Positions 1-5,802 of a stretch of DNA of 7,520 nt are shown piece by piece. The notes beneath the pieces are model-generated. The model worked only from the letters and a program-made list of their open reading frames with translations. It was not told where the DNA came from and did no database searches. Origin of the DNA: JBGPLH01 sp041486365 [NCBI: Thermodesulfobacteriota bacterium] (GTDB taxonomy: Bacteria > JAUYMQ01); assembly GCA_041486365.1 (NCBI GenBank), contig JBGPLH010000157.1, positions 1-7,520 of the forward strand, given 5' to 3'. Both the position numbers and the translations under genes were made by a program. Numbering within the stretch: position 1 is the first letter of the stretch; each line of letters starts with the position of its first letter.

Positions 1-341
1 ACGCTGTGGACGCGTTTCTCGATGACGATCTGCGCGCCGGGGCGGAGCGCGACCGGCACGGGGCGGTTGGGGATCAGGACCGCGTCGTCCCGGAGCGTTC
101 CGGAGATCTTCCGCTGCCCGGGCGTGCCGGCGACGCAGTGCGGGGGCCACTCGCCGAACTCGGGATCCTTCTCGAAGTGGGCGTCCACGACGCTGATCAG
201 CGGGATTCCCCGCGCCCCCGCGAGGTCGATCAGGCGCCTCACGTTGGGGACGATCGTCTCCGCGCCCGGCACGGGGAGCGCGCCGGCGGGATCCAGGAAA
301 TCGACCTGGGTGTCGGCGTCCAGGAACGCGGTGTCAGCCAT
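1..341 (-). CDS. Isochorismatase/nicotinamidase-like cysteine hydrolase, partial (N-terminal 113 residues)
   Basis: This is the N-terminal part of an isochorismatase-superfamily hydrolase; its C-terminus lies beyond position 1. My translation shows the family's opening motif DTQVDF (residues 10-15), with D10 matching the first catalytic Asp. D53 and H55 in VVDAHF and H68 in WPPHCVAGTPG match three of the four metal ligands of PncA-type nicotinamidases. The fourth PncA ligand, a His between H55 and H68, is not seen. K109 in IEKR fits the catalytic Lys. The nucleophilic Cys would lie outside the window. The WPPHCV-GTPG segment leans toward nicotinamidase (nicotinamide to nicotinate, NAD salvage), but the substrate cannot be assigned. 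The ATG at 341 is preceded by a GGAAGG Shine-Dalgarno about 7 bases upstream. It lies 31 bases after the DUF72 stop on the same strand, so the two are probably co-transcribed. Confidence 0.85.
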   Translation of the reverse strand, partial: MADTAFLDADTQVDFLDPAGALPVPGAETIVPNVRRLIDLAGARGIPLISVVDAHFEKDPEFGEWPPHCVAGTPGQRKISGTLRDDAVLIPNRPVPVALRPGAQIVIEKRVHS

Positions 342-372
342 GGGTTTTCCTTCCGGCCCTTTGCTCTCGAAA

Positions 373-1185
373 CTATCCCGGTCCCCCGGGAGGGTCAAGA
401 ACGCGCTCGGCCAGGATCTCCCGCAGCCGCAGCGCGCCTTCCACGGCCTTCGCCCGGAAGTGGTTGTTGAAGAACACGTAGGTCTTCTCCGCGGCGGACT
501 CGATCACGCGGATCTTCGGCACCCATTCGCGCAGCTCCTCGTCCGGGTATCGATAGTCGTAACGCTCCGCGGCCTCTTCGTGCTTCCACCACTTATCGGC
601 GTTGCGGCCGTGGAAGCGCACGTAGCCGACGGGGCCGGTCACGACGGTCTCCGGCGGCATGAGGTTCCCAATCCGCGGCTCGTCCACGCAGCAGAACCCG
701 AGTCCGCGCGCGCGCAGCCAGGCATACGCGTCCTCCGTGACCCAGGATCGATGACGGAACTCGACGACGAGGGGGATGTCAGGGGACGCGCCGCGGAAAG
801 TCCCGGCGAGTGAATCCAGGTATGCCTCGGAGGCGGCCTCGCGCTTGAAGGAGAAGGGGAACTGGAGGAGGAGGCAGCCGAAAACGCGCGCTTCGCGCAG
901 GGGAGCGAGCGCGTCAACGAATGCGGCAATGCTCTCTTGCGGCGCGTCGCGCGTGTGCGTCATCGCCTGGAAGGCCTTCACCGTGAACTCGACGCGCCCC
1001 CGCGATTTCTCCACCATGCGCGCGAGCGTGCGCGCATCGGGCATGCGGTAGTACGTGAAATTCAGCTCGCAGGCGTCGAAGCGATCGGCGTAGTGGGAGA
1101 GATACTCCGCAGGCTTGAGCCCGGGCGGGTAGAAGGGCCCCTTCCAGTCGGGGTAGCTGAAGCCCGAGGTTCCGACGCGGATCAT
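373..1185 (-). CDS. DUF72 (YecE-like) family protein
   Basis: A complete 270-residue protein of the DUF72 family, which adopts a TIM-barrel-like fold of unproven biochemical role. Family landmarks appear in order: GTSGFSYPDWKGPFYP at residues 5-20, ELNFTYYR at 40-47, VEFRHRSW at 141-148, YVRFHGRN at 188-195 and YVFFNNH at 236-242. Length is normal for the family, and there is no signal peptide or membrane segment, so it should be cytoplasmic. I chose the ATG at 1185 over an in-frame GTG at 1203 because GGGAGGG sits 5 bases upstream of the ATG and the GTG start would add six non-family residues. The gene ends in TAG. It leads a probable two-gene unit with the isochorismatase-like gene and is divergent from the MFS transporter. 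The family call is secure, but the function is unknown. Confidence 0.93.
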   Translation of the reverse strand: MIRVGTSGFSYPDWKGPFYPPGLKPAEYLSHYADRFDACELNFTYYRMPDARTLARMVEKSRGRVEFTVKAFQAMTHTRDAPQESIAAFVDALAPLREARVFGCLLLQFPFSFKREAASEAYLDSLAGTFRGASPDIPLVVEFRHRSWVTEDAYAWLRARGLGFCCVDEPRIGNLMPPETVVTGPVGYVRFHGRNADKWWKHEEAAERYDYRYPDEELREWVPKIRVIESAAEKTYVFFNNHFRAKAVEGALRLREILAERVLDPPGGPG

Positions 1186-1190
1186 CCCCG

Positions 1191-1197
1191 CCCTCCC
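1191..1197 (-). promoter_or_regulatory. Shine-Dalgarno of the DUF72 gene
   Basis: On the minus strand GGGAGGG lies 5 bases before the ATG at 1185. This spacing decides the start codon in favour of the ATG over the upstream in-frame GTG at 1203. Confidence 0.7.
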
Positions 1198-1208
1198 GGG
1201 CACCCGTG

Positions 1209-1237
1209 TTGCAAGTCCCGGATTGCTCCTTTAGAGT
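1209..1237 (+). promoter_or_regulatory. Candidate sigma70-type promoter for the MFS gene
   Basis: TTGCAA (1209-1214, 4 of 6 to the -35 consensus), a 17-base spacer, and TAGAGT (1232-1237, 4 of 6 to the -10). Transcription would start near 1244, giving a leader of about 43 bases before the ATG at 1287. The match is only moderate. It overlaps the opposing candidate on the other strand. Confidence 0.35.
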
Positions 1238-1255
1238 GCCCCGACTCCCTGTCAA
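1228..1255 (-). promoter_or_regulatory. Candidate sigma70-type promoter for the DUF72/isochorismatase unit
   Basis: On the minus strand there is a perfect -35 TTGACA (1255-1250), a 16-base spacer and a weak -10 TAAAGG (1233-1228). It points toward the DUF72 start about 40 bases downstream. The -35 is convincing and the -10 is poor. It lies within the divergent spacer and overlaps the plus-strand candidate, so the two could interfere with each other. Confidence 0.4.
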
Positions 1256-1286
1256 ACCGCGCCCTGTCTCCTCCGGATTGTAGCGC

Positions 1287-2552
1287 ATGACGAGCCCCAC
1301 CCTCTCCCCGCGCCACGCCCGCTACGTCCTGGGGCTTCTCGCGGCGATCAACATCCTGAACTTCATCGATCGCCAGGTGATCTTCATCCTCTTCGAGCCC
1401 GTGAAGCGCGACCTGGGCCTGACGGATACGGCCCTCGGGCTCCTGGGGGGCTTCGGCTTCGCGATCTTCTTCGCCCTCACGAGCCTCCCGCTCGGGCGGG
1501 TGGCCGACCGATGGAGCCGCCGCCGGCTCATCGGACTCGGGGTGGCCGCCTGGAGCGTGATGACGACGATGTCGGGCTTCGCGCAGAATTTCACCCAGCT
1601 CTTCTTCGCGCGCATGGGCGTCGGGATCGGCGAGGCCTCCTTCGGCCCGGCGGCGCTCGCCCTGATCAGCGATCTTTTCCCCGCCCGGCGTCGCGCCTCG
1701 GTCATGGCGGTGTTCGCCTCCGGCGTGCCCATCGGCGCCGGCGTCGGGCTCCTGATCGGGGGGTTCGTGGCGGCGCGGTACGGATGGCGGGCCGCATTCT
1801 GGATGCTCGGCGCGCCGGGCCTCCTGCTCGCGATCCTCGCATGGCGCCTGCGCGAGCCTCCGCGGGGCCATGCGGAGGGCGTCCCCGTGCACGAAGCGCT
1901 TCCGGACCCGGGACGCCTTCGCGAGATCTTCTTGCGCACGCCTACCTTGCGCTACCACGTCCTCGGGGTCTCGTGCATCGTCTTCGCAATAGCGGGATTT
2001 TCGGCCTGGATCCCGAGCTTCCTGCAGCGGCATCACGCGCTCTCGATCCGCGAAGCGGGCGGTCTCTCGGGAATCGTTTTCGCAACGGCGGGGCTGGCGG
2101 GCGTGCTGCTCGGCGGGTGGCTCGCGGATGCGCTCGCGGGACGGAGGACGGACGGGAGAATGCGGCTCATTCTCTACGGGGCGCTGGCGGCAGCGCCTCT
2201 CACGGTGGGGACGCTCTATCTCGGCGCCCGAGGCCCCTTCCTCGCGTGCTTCTGGCTGAACACCGCCATCAGCAGCATGTGGTTCAGCCCCGCCACGGCC
2301 ACCGTGCACGACTGCGTGGAGCCCCGGTATCGCGGGATCGCGGTTGCGGTCTACTTGGCGCTGATCAACCTCCTGGGATTCGCGCTGGGACCACTCGCGG
2401 TGGGCGCGGCGAGCGACCTGACGGGGGATCTGCGGCTGGGGATGCTGCTGTGCCCGGCTTCGGGCCTCGCGGGCGCGGCAATCCTGCGCGTGGGCGCCCG
2501 GCACATCGAGGCCGACCGGGCCCGGGCGCTAGCGCGGGCGGCGGGGATTTGA
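1287..2552 (+). CDS. MFS transporter, spinster-like
   Basis: A complete 421-residue major facilitator superfamily permease of the inner membrane with about 12 hydrophobic segments. The first helix ends in NFIDRQ (25-30), followed by the cytoplasmic motif A GRVADRWSRRR (70-80) between helices 2 and 3. The motif-B-like stretch RMGVGIGEASFGPAALALISDLFP (109-132) is typical of spinster-type members. A weaker second motif A, GGWLADALAGRR (277-287), lies in the C-terminal half, and a hydrophilic central loop spans about 189-222. These features suit a proton- or sodium-coupled exporter or symporter of a lipid-like or organic substrate; the substrate is not determinable. The ATG at 1287 has no strong Shine-Dalgarno, but residues before NFIDRQ match normal family spacing. 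The gene stands alone, ending in TGA 249 bases before the next gene. A long open frame opposite it (minus strand, 1182-2504) is a codon-bias shadow. Confidence 0.92.
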   Translation: MTSPTLSPRHARYVLGLLAAINILNFIDRQVIFILFEPVKRDLGLTDTALGLLGGFGFAIFFALTSLPLGRVADRWSRRRLIGLGVAAWSVMTTMSGFAQNFTQLFFARMGVGIGEASFGPAALALISDLFPARRRASVMAVFASGVPIGAGVGLLIGGFVAARYGWRAAFWMLGAPGLLLAILAWRLREPPRGHAEGVPVHEALPDPGRLREIFLRTPTLRYHVLGVSCIVFAIAGFSAWIPSFLQRHHALSIREAGGLSGIVFATAGLAGVLLGGWLADALAGRRTDGRMRLILYGALAAAPLTVGTLYLGARGPFLACFWLNTAISSMWFSPATATVHDCVEPRYRGIAVAVYLALINLLGFALGPLAVGAASDLTGDLRLGMLLCPASGLAGAAILRVGARHIEADRARALARAAGI

Positions 2553-2627
2553 ACACAGCCGATTGCCGATGGGATTGATTCCATCTCGATTTGGGTCGGA
2601 GCCGATAAAGACGAAAGGCTCACGCCG

Positions 2628-2645
2628 GGCGCCAGGAATGGTGCC
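2628..2645 (+). terminator. Weak hairpin downstream of the MFS gene
   Basis: GGCGCC and GGTGCC pair fully as RNA (one G-U pair) around a 6-base loop, about 75 bases after the MFS stop. Only a thin T-containing tail (ATTACGCTGTTCC) follows, so intrinsic termination is uncertain. Confidence 0.2.
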
Positions 2646-2701
2646 ATTACGCTGTTCCTCGCCTCCTCAGCGACCCGCCCGGGCTGTCAAGGCTGCGGAC
2701 T

Positions 2702-2730
2702 TTGGCGAAATTCACACACTTCGCTAGAAT
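2702..2730 (+). promoter_or_regulatory. Sigma70-type promoter for the TPR-ABC unit
   Basis: TTGGCG (2702-2707, 4 of 6 to TTGACA), exactly 17 bases of spacer, and TAGAAT (2725-2730, 5 of 6 to TATAAT). This is the best promoter match I found in the window. The spacer region is noticeably A+T-richer than its surroundings. The expected start is near 2737, giving a pyrimidine-rich leader of about 65 bases before the ATG at 2802. Confidence 0.6.
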
Positions 2731-2801
2731 GGCGTGCCCCAGGGCTCGGCGGACTTTCCCTCCTCCTTTGCGAACCCTCCCCTCCCCCGCGAGGTTTCCC
2801 C

Positions 2802-3776
2802 ATGGCCGAGCGTGACGTGCAACCGCCCGATCCCCTGACCGAGTCCGTGGTCCGCGATCTGCTGCGCGACCCTGAAGTCCACCAGCTCCTCGCGGACGTC
2901 CTGGTCGATCAGATCCGGGAACGCCGCGAGCCGCCGATCTGGCAGCGGCTGCAGCCCTGGGTCGCCGGCGCCGCGAGCGCGCTGGTCACCGTGCTCGCGT
3001 TCTTCCTCCCCTCCATCCAGGACCAGTGGGACCGTTTCGAGGCGCGCCAGGTGATCGAGCGTTACGTCGATCTCGGGCAGGACCTCATGCACGAGGGACG
3101 ATACAAGCTCGCCGAGGACACTTTCGCCAAAGCCTTCGAGCTGTCGGAGAACAAGCGCCTGGACATCGAGGAGAGGCGCCTGGAGGCCCGGGTGGCGCAG
3201 GTGAGCGCGGACCCCGAGTGGGGGACGAAGAATCCGCCGGGCCTCGAGGAAAGCGACTTCATCTACCTCATCCAGCTCCAGAAGGGCCGGGCCCGCGTGA
3301 AGAAGAGGGCCGACGCGCTCGACAGCTACGGCGTGTTCCTGATCGGGGAGCGGCGTCCGGCGGAGGCGGAAACCGCGTTCCGGCAGGCGATCCGGCTGGA
3401 CCCGACGAACACGGCGGCCTGGGTGCACCTCGGAGACCTCCTCGCGGACGTGCACCGCTTTGGCGACGCGGAGGCGGCCTATCGCAGAGCCCTGGCCCTC
3501 AAGCCGAACATGCACAGCGCTCTGTACGATCTCGGGTTGCTGCTCGCCCAGACCGGGCGAGAGGCGGATGCGGAGGTATTGCTCCGTCGCGCCCTGGCGG
3601 CAGCGTCGGGGGACGAGGACACTCTGCGCGAGCTGGCCGGGGTGCTCGAGAAGAACGGGAAGCCGAAGGAGGCGCAGGCCCTGCGCGAGCGACTCGCTCA
3701 GGGGCTCTCCCATCATAAGTCTCTCCCGGCCGGCGCCGTGGCCAGGGAGGGCGCGTCCGACGAGACCTCCGAATAG
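2802..3776 (+). CDS. Membrane-anchored tetratricopeptide repeat (TPR) protein
   Basis: A complete 324-residue protein. Residues 1-50 are hydrophilic with a basic stretch (RERREPP, 39-45) just before one membrane segment at about 53-71 (WVAGAASALVTVLAFFLP). By the positive-inside rule the rest should lie outside the cytoplasm; this is inference. A degenerate TPR spans about 86-118 and a charged linker follows. TPR units then lie at about 169-202, 205-236 and 239-271, with a partial one at 273-300. Typical consensus positions are visible, such as the A..YRRALALKP end of the third. TPRs form superhelical protein-binding scaffolds, so a partner-binding or complex-assembly role is likely. The start has GCGAGG about 8 bases upstream. 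The gene ends in TAG 20 bases before the ABC exporter and probably shares its mRNA. The precise role is unknown. Confidence 0.85.
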   Translation: MAERDVQPPDPLTESVVRDLLRDPEVHQLLADVLVDQIRERREPPIWQRLQPWVAGAASALVTVLAFFLPSIQDQWDRFEARQVIERYVDLGQDLMHEGRYKLAEDTFAKAFELSENKRLDIEERRLEARVAQVSADPEWGTKNPPGLEESDFIYLIQLQKGRARVKKRADALDSYGVFLIGERRPAEAETAFRQAIRLDPTNTAAWVHLGDLLADVHRFGDAEAAYRRALALKPNMHSALYDLGLLLAQTGREADAEVLLRRALAAASGDEDTLRELAGVLEKNGKPKEAQALRERLAQGLSHHKSLPAGAVAREGASDETSE

Positions 3777-3796
3777 TCCCCCTGCGGGAGAATTCC

Positions 3797-5377
3797 ATGA
3801 AGGCCGCATCCACGCGCGCCCATCTCCGACCCCTCCTGTCCGTGCTCAGGCGCGGGCGCCCCGATCTGGGACGCTTCGCCCTGGTGGCTCTGATCGTGTC
3901 CATCGGGACCCTGGCCTCGCTCTTCGAGCCCTGGGTCTACCGCGCGATCGTGAACGACGTGGCAGGCGTTTTCGTGGCTTCCCCCGAGCAGCGGGAGATA
4001 CGGCGGGTCGAGGGCGTCCTCTCCTCCTTGATCCCGTCCCGGATCCATCTGGAGAAGAGCGGTAAGCGCATATTCGCCCGTCCTCTGCAGAAACCCCGGC
4101 CCGAGGTCCACACACGAGTGCTCGAGCCGCGCACGCCGCACGAGGCCGTGGCCACGATCGTGCTCGGCGCGGTCCTGCTCGTCATGACCGGCCTGCTCTC
4201 GAGCCTGTGCAACGTCCGGGCGGACAACCGCTCCACGGCGCTGGGCAACCGGATCGAGCGAGTCTATATCCTGGACGTCTTCCGGCACGTGCTGCGGCTG
4301 CCGCTCTCGTTCTTCACGAGGCGCGCGAGCGGCTCCGTGGCCCGCCAGATCGATCAGTCGGACAACGTGGCGCCCGTCGTCCATGCCCTCGCCCAGGAGA
4401 TCTGGCCCGACCTCTTCAGCCTGATCGCCATCGTGATCATCCTCAGTACGCTCAACATCCAGCTCGCCCTCGTGATCCTCGTGGCGGTCCCCGCCTATCT
4501 CGTCGTGACGTGGCACATGACGGGCCGGCTCGCCAGCCGGATGGAGGACTACTACGCCCTGTGGGACGACGTGTCGGGGCGAATCCAGCAAACGGTGTCG
4601 GGGATCAAGACGGTCCTCACCCACGGGACGGGCACGCACGAGGCCAGGGCCCTCGAGGAAACGACGGGGCAGGCCTACTCGACCTACCTCGACCGCAACC
4701 GGCTGGAGAACCGCTACCTCTTCCTGCAGGACACGATCGTCGCGGTGTCGAAGGCCTCCGCGGTACTACTCGGAGGGCTCAAGGCGCTCGATCACCAGCT
4801 CACGCCGGGGGACGTGGTGCTCTTCCTCGCCTACCTCGACCAGGTCTACCAGCCGATCGAGAGCCTCACCTCGCTGTACGCCTCCTTGCAGCAGAACGCG
4901 AGCGCGCTCACGCGCTCGGAGCGCCTGCTGCATACGCGCGCGGCGCCCGGCGAGGCCCGGCCGCCCCTGGCCCCCGGGCGGGGAGAGATCGCGTTCGAGA
5001 AGGTGCGTTTCGGCTACACACCCGAGCGGGACGTGCTGCACGACGTGACGTTCCACATCGGGCCGGGAGAACACGTCGCCCTGATCGGTCCCTCCGGTTG
5101 CGGCAAGACCACGCTCACGGACCTCATCGTGGGCCTGTACCGTCCCCAGCACGGGGAGATCCGGATCGACGGGCAGGAGATCAGCGCGGTCTCCCCCTCG
5201 TCCCTGCGGAGCGCCATCCGCGGCGTTGCGACGGACGGCGCGATCTTCCGGATGTCAGTGGCGGAGAACATCCGCTACGGACGCCTGGAGGCCACGGACG
5301 AGGACGTGCTCGAGGCCGCGCGGCTGGCGGGACTGGAGACCCTCCTCGCGCGACTGCCGCAGGGAATCGACACCTAG
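3797..5377 (+). CDS. ABC exporter, N-terminal part (permease plus Walker A half of the ATPase), ends at internal TAG
   Basis: The 526 residues before an in-frame TAG. The permease has six likely helices at about 26-44, 117-139, 203-219, 220-238, 310-327 and 338-356, with an unusually long extracytoplasmic loop (about 46-116) between the first two. The ATPase begins near 397: A-loop region FGYTPE, Walker A GPSGCGKTT (431-439), then RGVATDGAIF (475-484), where the Q-loop Gln is expected but Thr479 stands. The frame stops after LPQGIDT, just where homologues continue into xVGERG and the signature motif. Alone it lacks the signature, Walker B and His switch, so it could not hydrolyse ATP. The ATG has GGGAGA about 7 bases upstream and follows the TPR gene by 20 bases. 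The remainder of the ATPase continues in the same frame at 5378. It is an ABCB/MsbA-like exporter of unknown substrate, either broken, misread or recoded. Confidence 0.85.
   Translation: MKAASTRAHLRPLLSVLRRGRPDLGRFALVALIVSIGTLASLFEPWVYRAIVNDVAGVFVASPEQREIRRVEGVLSSLIPSRIHLEKSGKRIFARPLQKPRPEVHTRVLEPRTPHEAVATIVLGAVLLVMTGLLSSLCNVRADNRSTALGNRIERVYILDVFRHVLRLPLSFFTRRASGSVARQIDQSDNVAPVVHALAQEIWPDLFSLIAIVIILSTLNIQLALVILVAVPAYLVVTWHMTGRLASRMEDYYALWDDVSGRIQQTVSGIKTVLTHGTGTHEARALEETTGQAYSTYLDRNRLENRYLFLQDTIVAVSKASAVLLGGLKALDHQLTPGDVVLFLAYLDQVYQPIESLTSLYASLQQNASALTRSERLLHTRAAPGEARPPLAPGRGEIAFEKVRFGYTPERDVLHDVTFHIGPGEHVALIGPSGCGKTTLTDLIVGLYRPQHGEIRIDGQEISAVSPSSLRSAIRGVATDGAIFRMSVAENIRYGRLEATDEDVLEAARLAGLETLLARLPQGIDT
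5375..5377 (+). other. In-frame amber (TAG) codon inside the ABC ATPase domain
   Basis: The TAG is codon 527 of a frame otherwise open from 3797 to 5728. It replaces the variable residue in the stretch DT-x-VGERG before the ABC signature. One base change from CAG, GAG, AAG, TGG, TCG, TTG or TAC/TAT would create it. No base is gained or lost around it. Confidence 0.95.
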
Positions 5378-5728
5378 GTGGGCGAGCGGGGATTCCAGCT
5401 CTCCTCGGGCGAGCGCCAGCGGATCTTGCTCGCACGGGCCTTCGTCGCGCGGCCGACGATCCTGATCCTCGACGAGGCGACCGCGAATCTCGACTTCAAG
5501 ACCGAGGAGAACGTGAAGCTGGCGCTCGCGCGGATGGCCCGGGGGCGCACGACCCTCGTCGTGGCGCACCGGCGGTCCATGCTCACCGACGTCGACCGCG
5601 TGCTGGTTCTGCGGGACGGCGTGATCGAACAGGATGGAGCCCCGCAACAACTGATGCAGGTGGAAGGGTACTTCCGGCAGATGATGCAGGCGAGCGAGGG
5701 GGAGAACGCGGGCGCGGCGCCGTCGTGA
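5378..5728 (+). CDS. ABC exporter, C-terminal part of the ATPase (signature, Walker B, His switch)
   Basis: The 116-residue continuation of the ABC exporter in the same frame, beginning with a GTG directly after the internal TAG. Numbered as one 643-codon protein it carries VGERG (528-532), signature LSSGE (535-539; the consensus is LSGGQ), Walker B ILILDE (555-560, catalytic E560), D-loop ANLD (563-566) and His switch H591 in VVAHRRS. It lacks Walker A, so on its own it is not a working ATPase. Independent translation is possible: AGGGA (5361-5365) lies 12 bases before the GTG, which is rather far, and the abutting TAG-GTG could allow re-initiation. All motifs are intact and base composition matches the upstream part, so there is no sign of long decay. 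It ends in TGA shortly before two hairpins. Confidence 0.8.
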   Translation: MGERGFQLSSGERQRILLARAFVARPTILILDEATANLDFKTEENVKLALARMARGRTTLVVAHRRSMLTDVDRVLVLRDGVIEQDGAPQQLMQVEGYFRQMMQASEGENAGAAPS

Positions 5729-5737
5729 CGCGTGGAC

Positions 5738-5759
5738 CCGGGGTCCTCTCGGTCCCCGG
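5738..5759 (+). terminator. Intrinsic terminator candidate after the ABC gene
   Basis: CCGGGGTCC and GGTCCCCGG pair over nine positions with one T-T mismatch around a TCTC tetraloop, starting 10 bases after the ABC stop. The following ACTGATTTGTT is T-rich compared with the surrounding DNA. It fits an imperfect rho-independent terminator. Confidence 0.5.
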
Positions 5760-5769
5760 ACTGATTTGT

Positions 5770-5802
5770 TAGGTATGTTCCCGACCGCTCCGGAAATACC
5801 TA
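5770..5802. terminator. Convergent-gene hairpin overlapping the DUF1003 stop codon
   Basis: TAGGTAT (5770-5776) pairs perfectly with ATACCTA (5796-5802), and after one bulged G, TTCC (5778-5781) pairs with GGAA (5792-5795) around a 10-base loop. It sits between converging genes and its right arm includes the TAG stop of the DUF1003 gene. Neither side has a clear T-tract, so it may be a bidirectional terminator or an mRNA 3'-end structure. Confidence 0.4.

Noticed and set aside
1203-1203. GTG at 1203 as the DUF72 start
   Set aside because: It adds six residues not typical of the family and would place the strong GGGAGGG Shine-Dalgarno inside the coding region.
1182-2504. Long open frame (440 codons) on the minus strand opposite the MFS gene
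   Set aside because: The translation is rich in Arg, Glu, His, Ala and Pro with no recognisable domain or hydrophobic core, as expected opposite a high-G+C gene. The plus strand has a clear MFS protein.
2595-2660. GATAAAG-acGAAA and the following GC hairpins faintly recall a c-di-GMP (GEMM) riboswitch
   Set aside because: The conserved core GGGACGCAAAGCC is absent, I could not build the second helix, and the element lies upstream of the promoter at 2702-2730, so it would not be in the TPR-ABC leader.
2724-3809. Minus-strand open frame of 361 codons opposite the TPR gene
   Set aside because: It has no domain I recognise and low-complexity Arg/Leu/Glu content. The plus-strand TPR repeats, promoter and ribosome site explain the region.
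5369-5383. Selenocysteine- or pyrrolysine-type recoding as the firm explanation of the internal stop
   Set aside because: The codon is TAG, not TGA, so Sec is out. Pyl cannot be claimed because no pyl gene is visible, the site is a variable residue with no catalytic role, and nearby genes use TAG to stop. It stays only as one option to test.
4207-5772. Plus-strand open frame of 521 codons overlapping the ABC gene in another frame
   Set aside because: It is dominated by Arg, Pro, Gly and Ala. It spans the internal TAG only because it is in a different frame, and it is not a frameshifted continuation, since all ABC motifs stay in one frame on both sides of the TAG.
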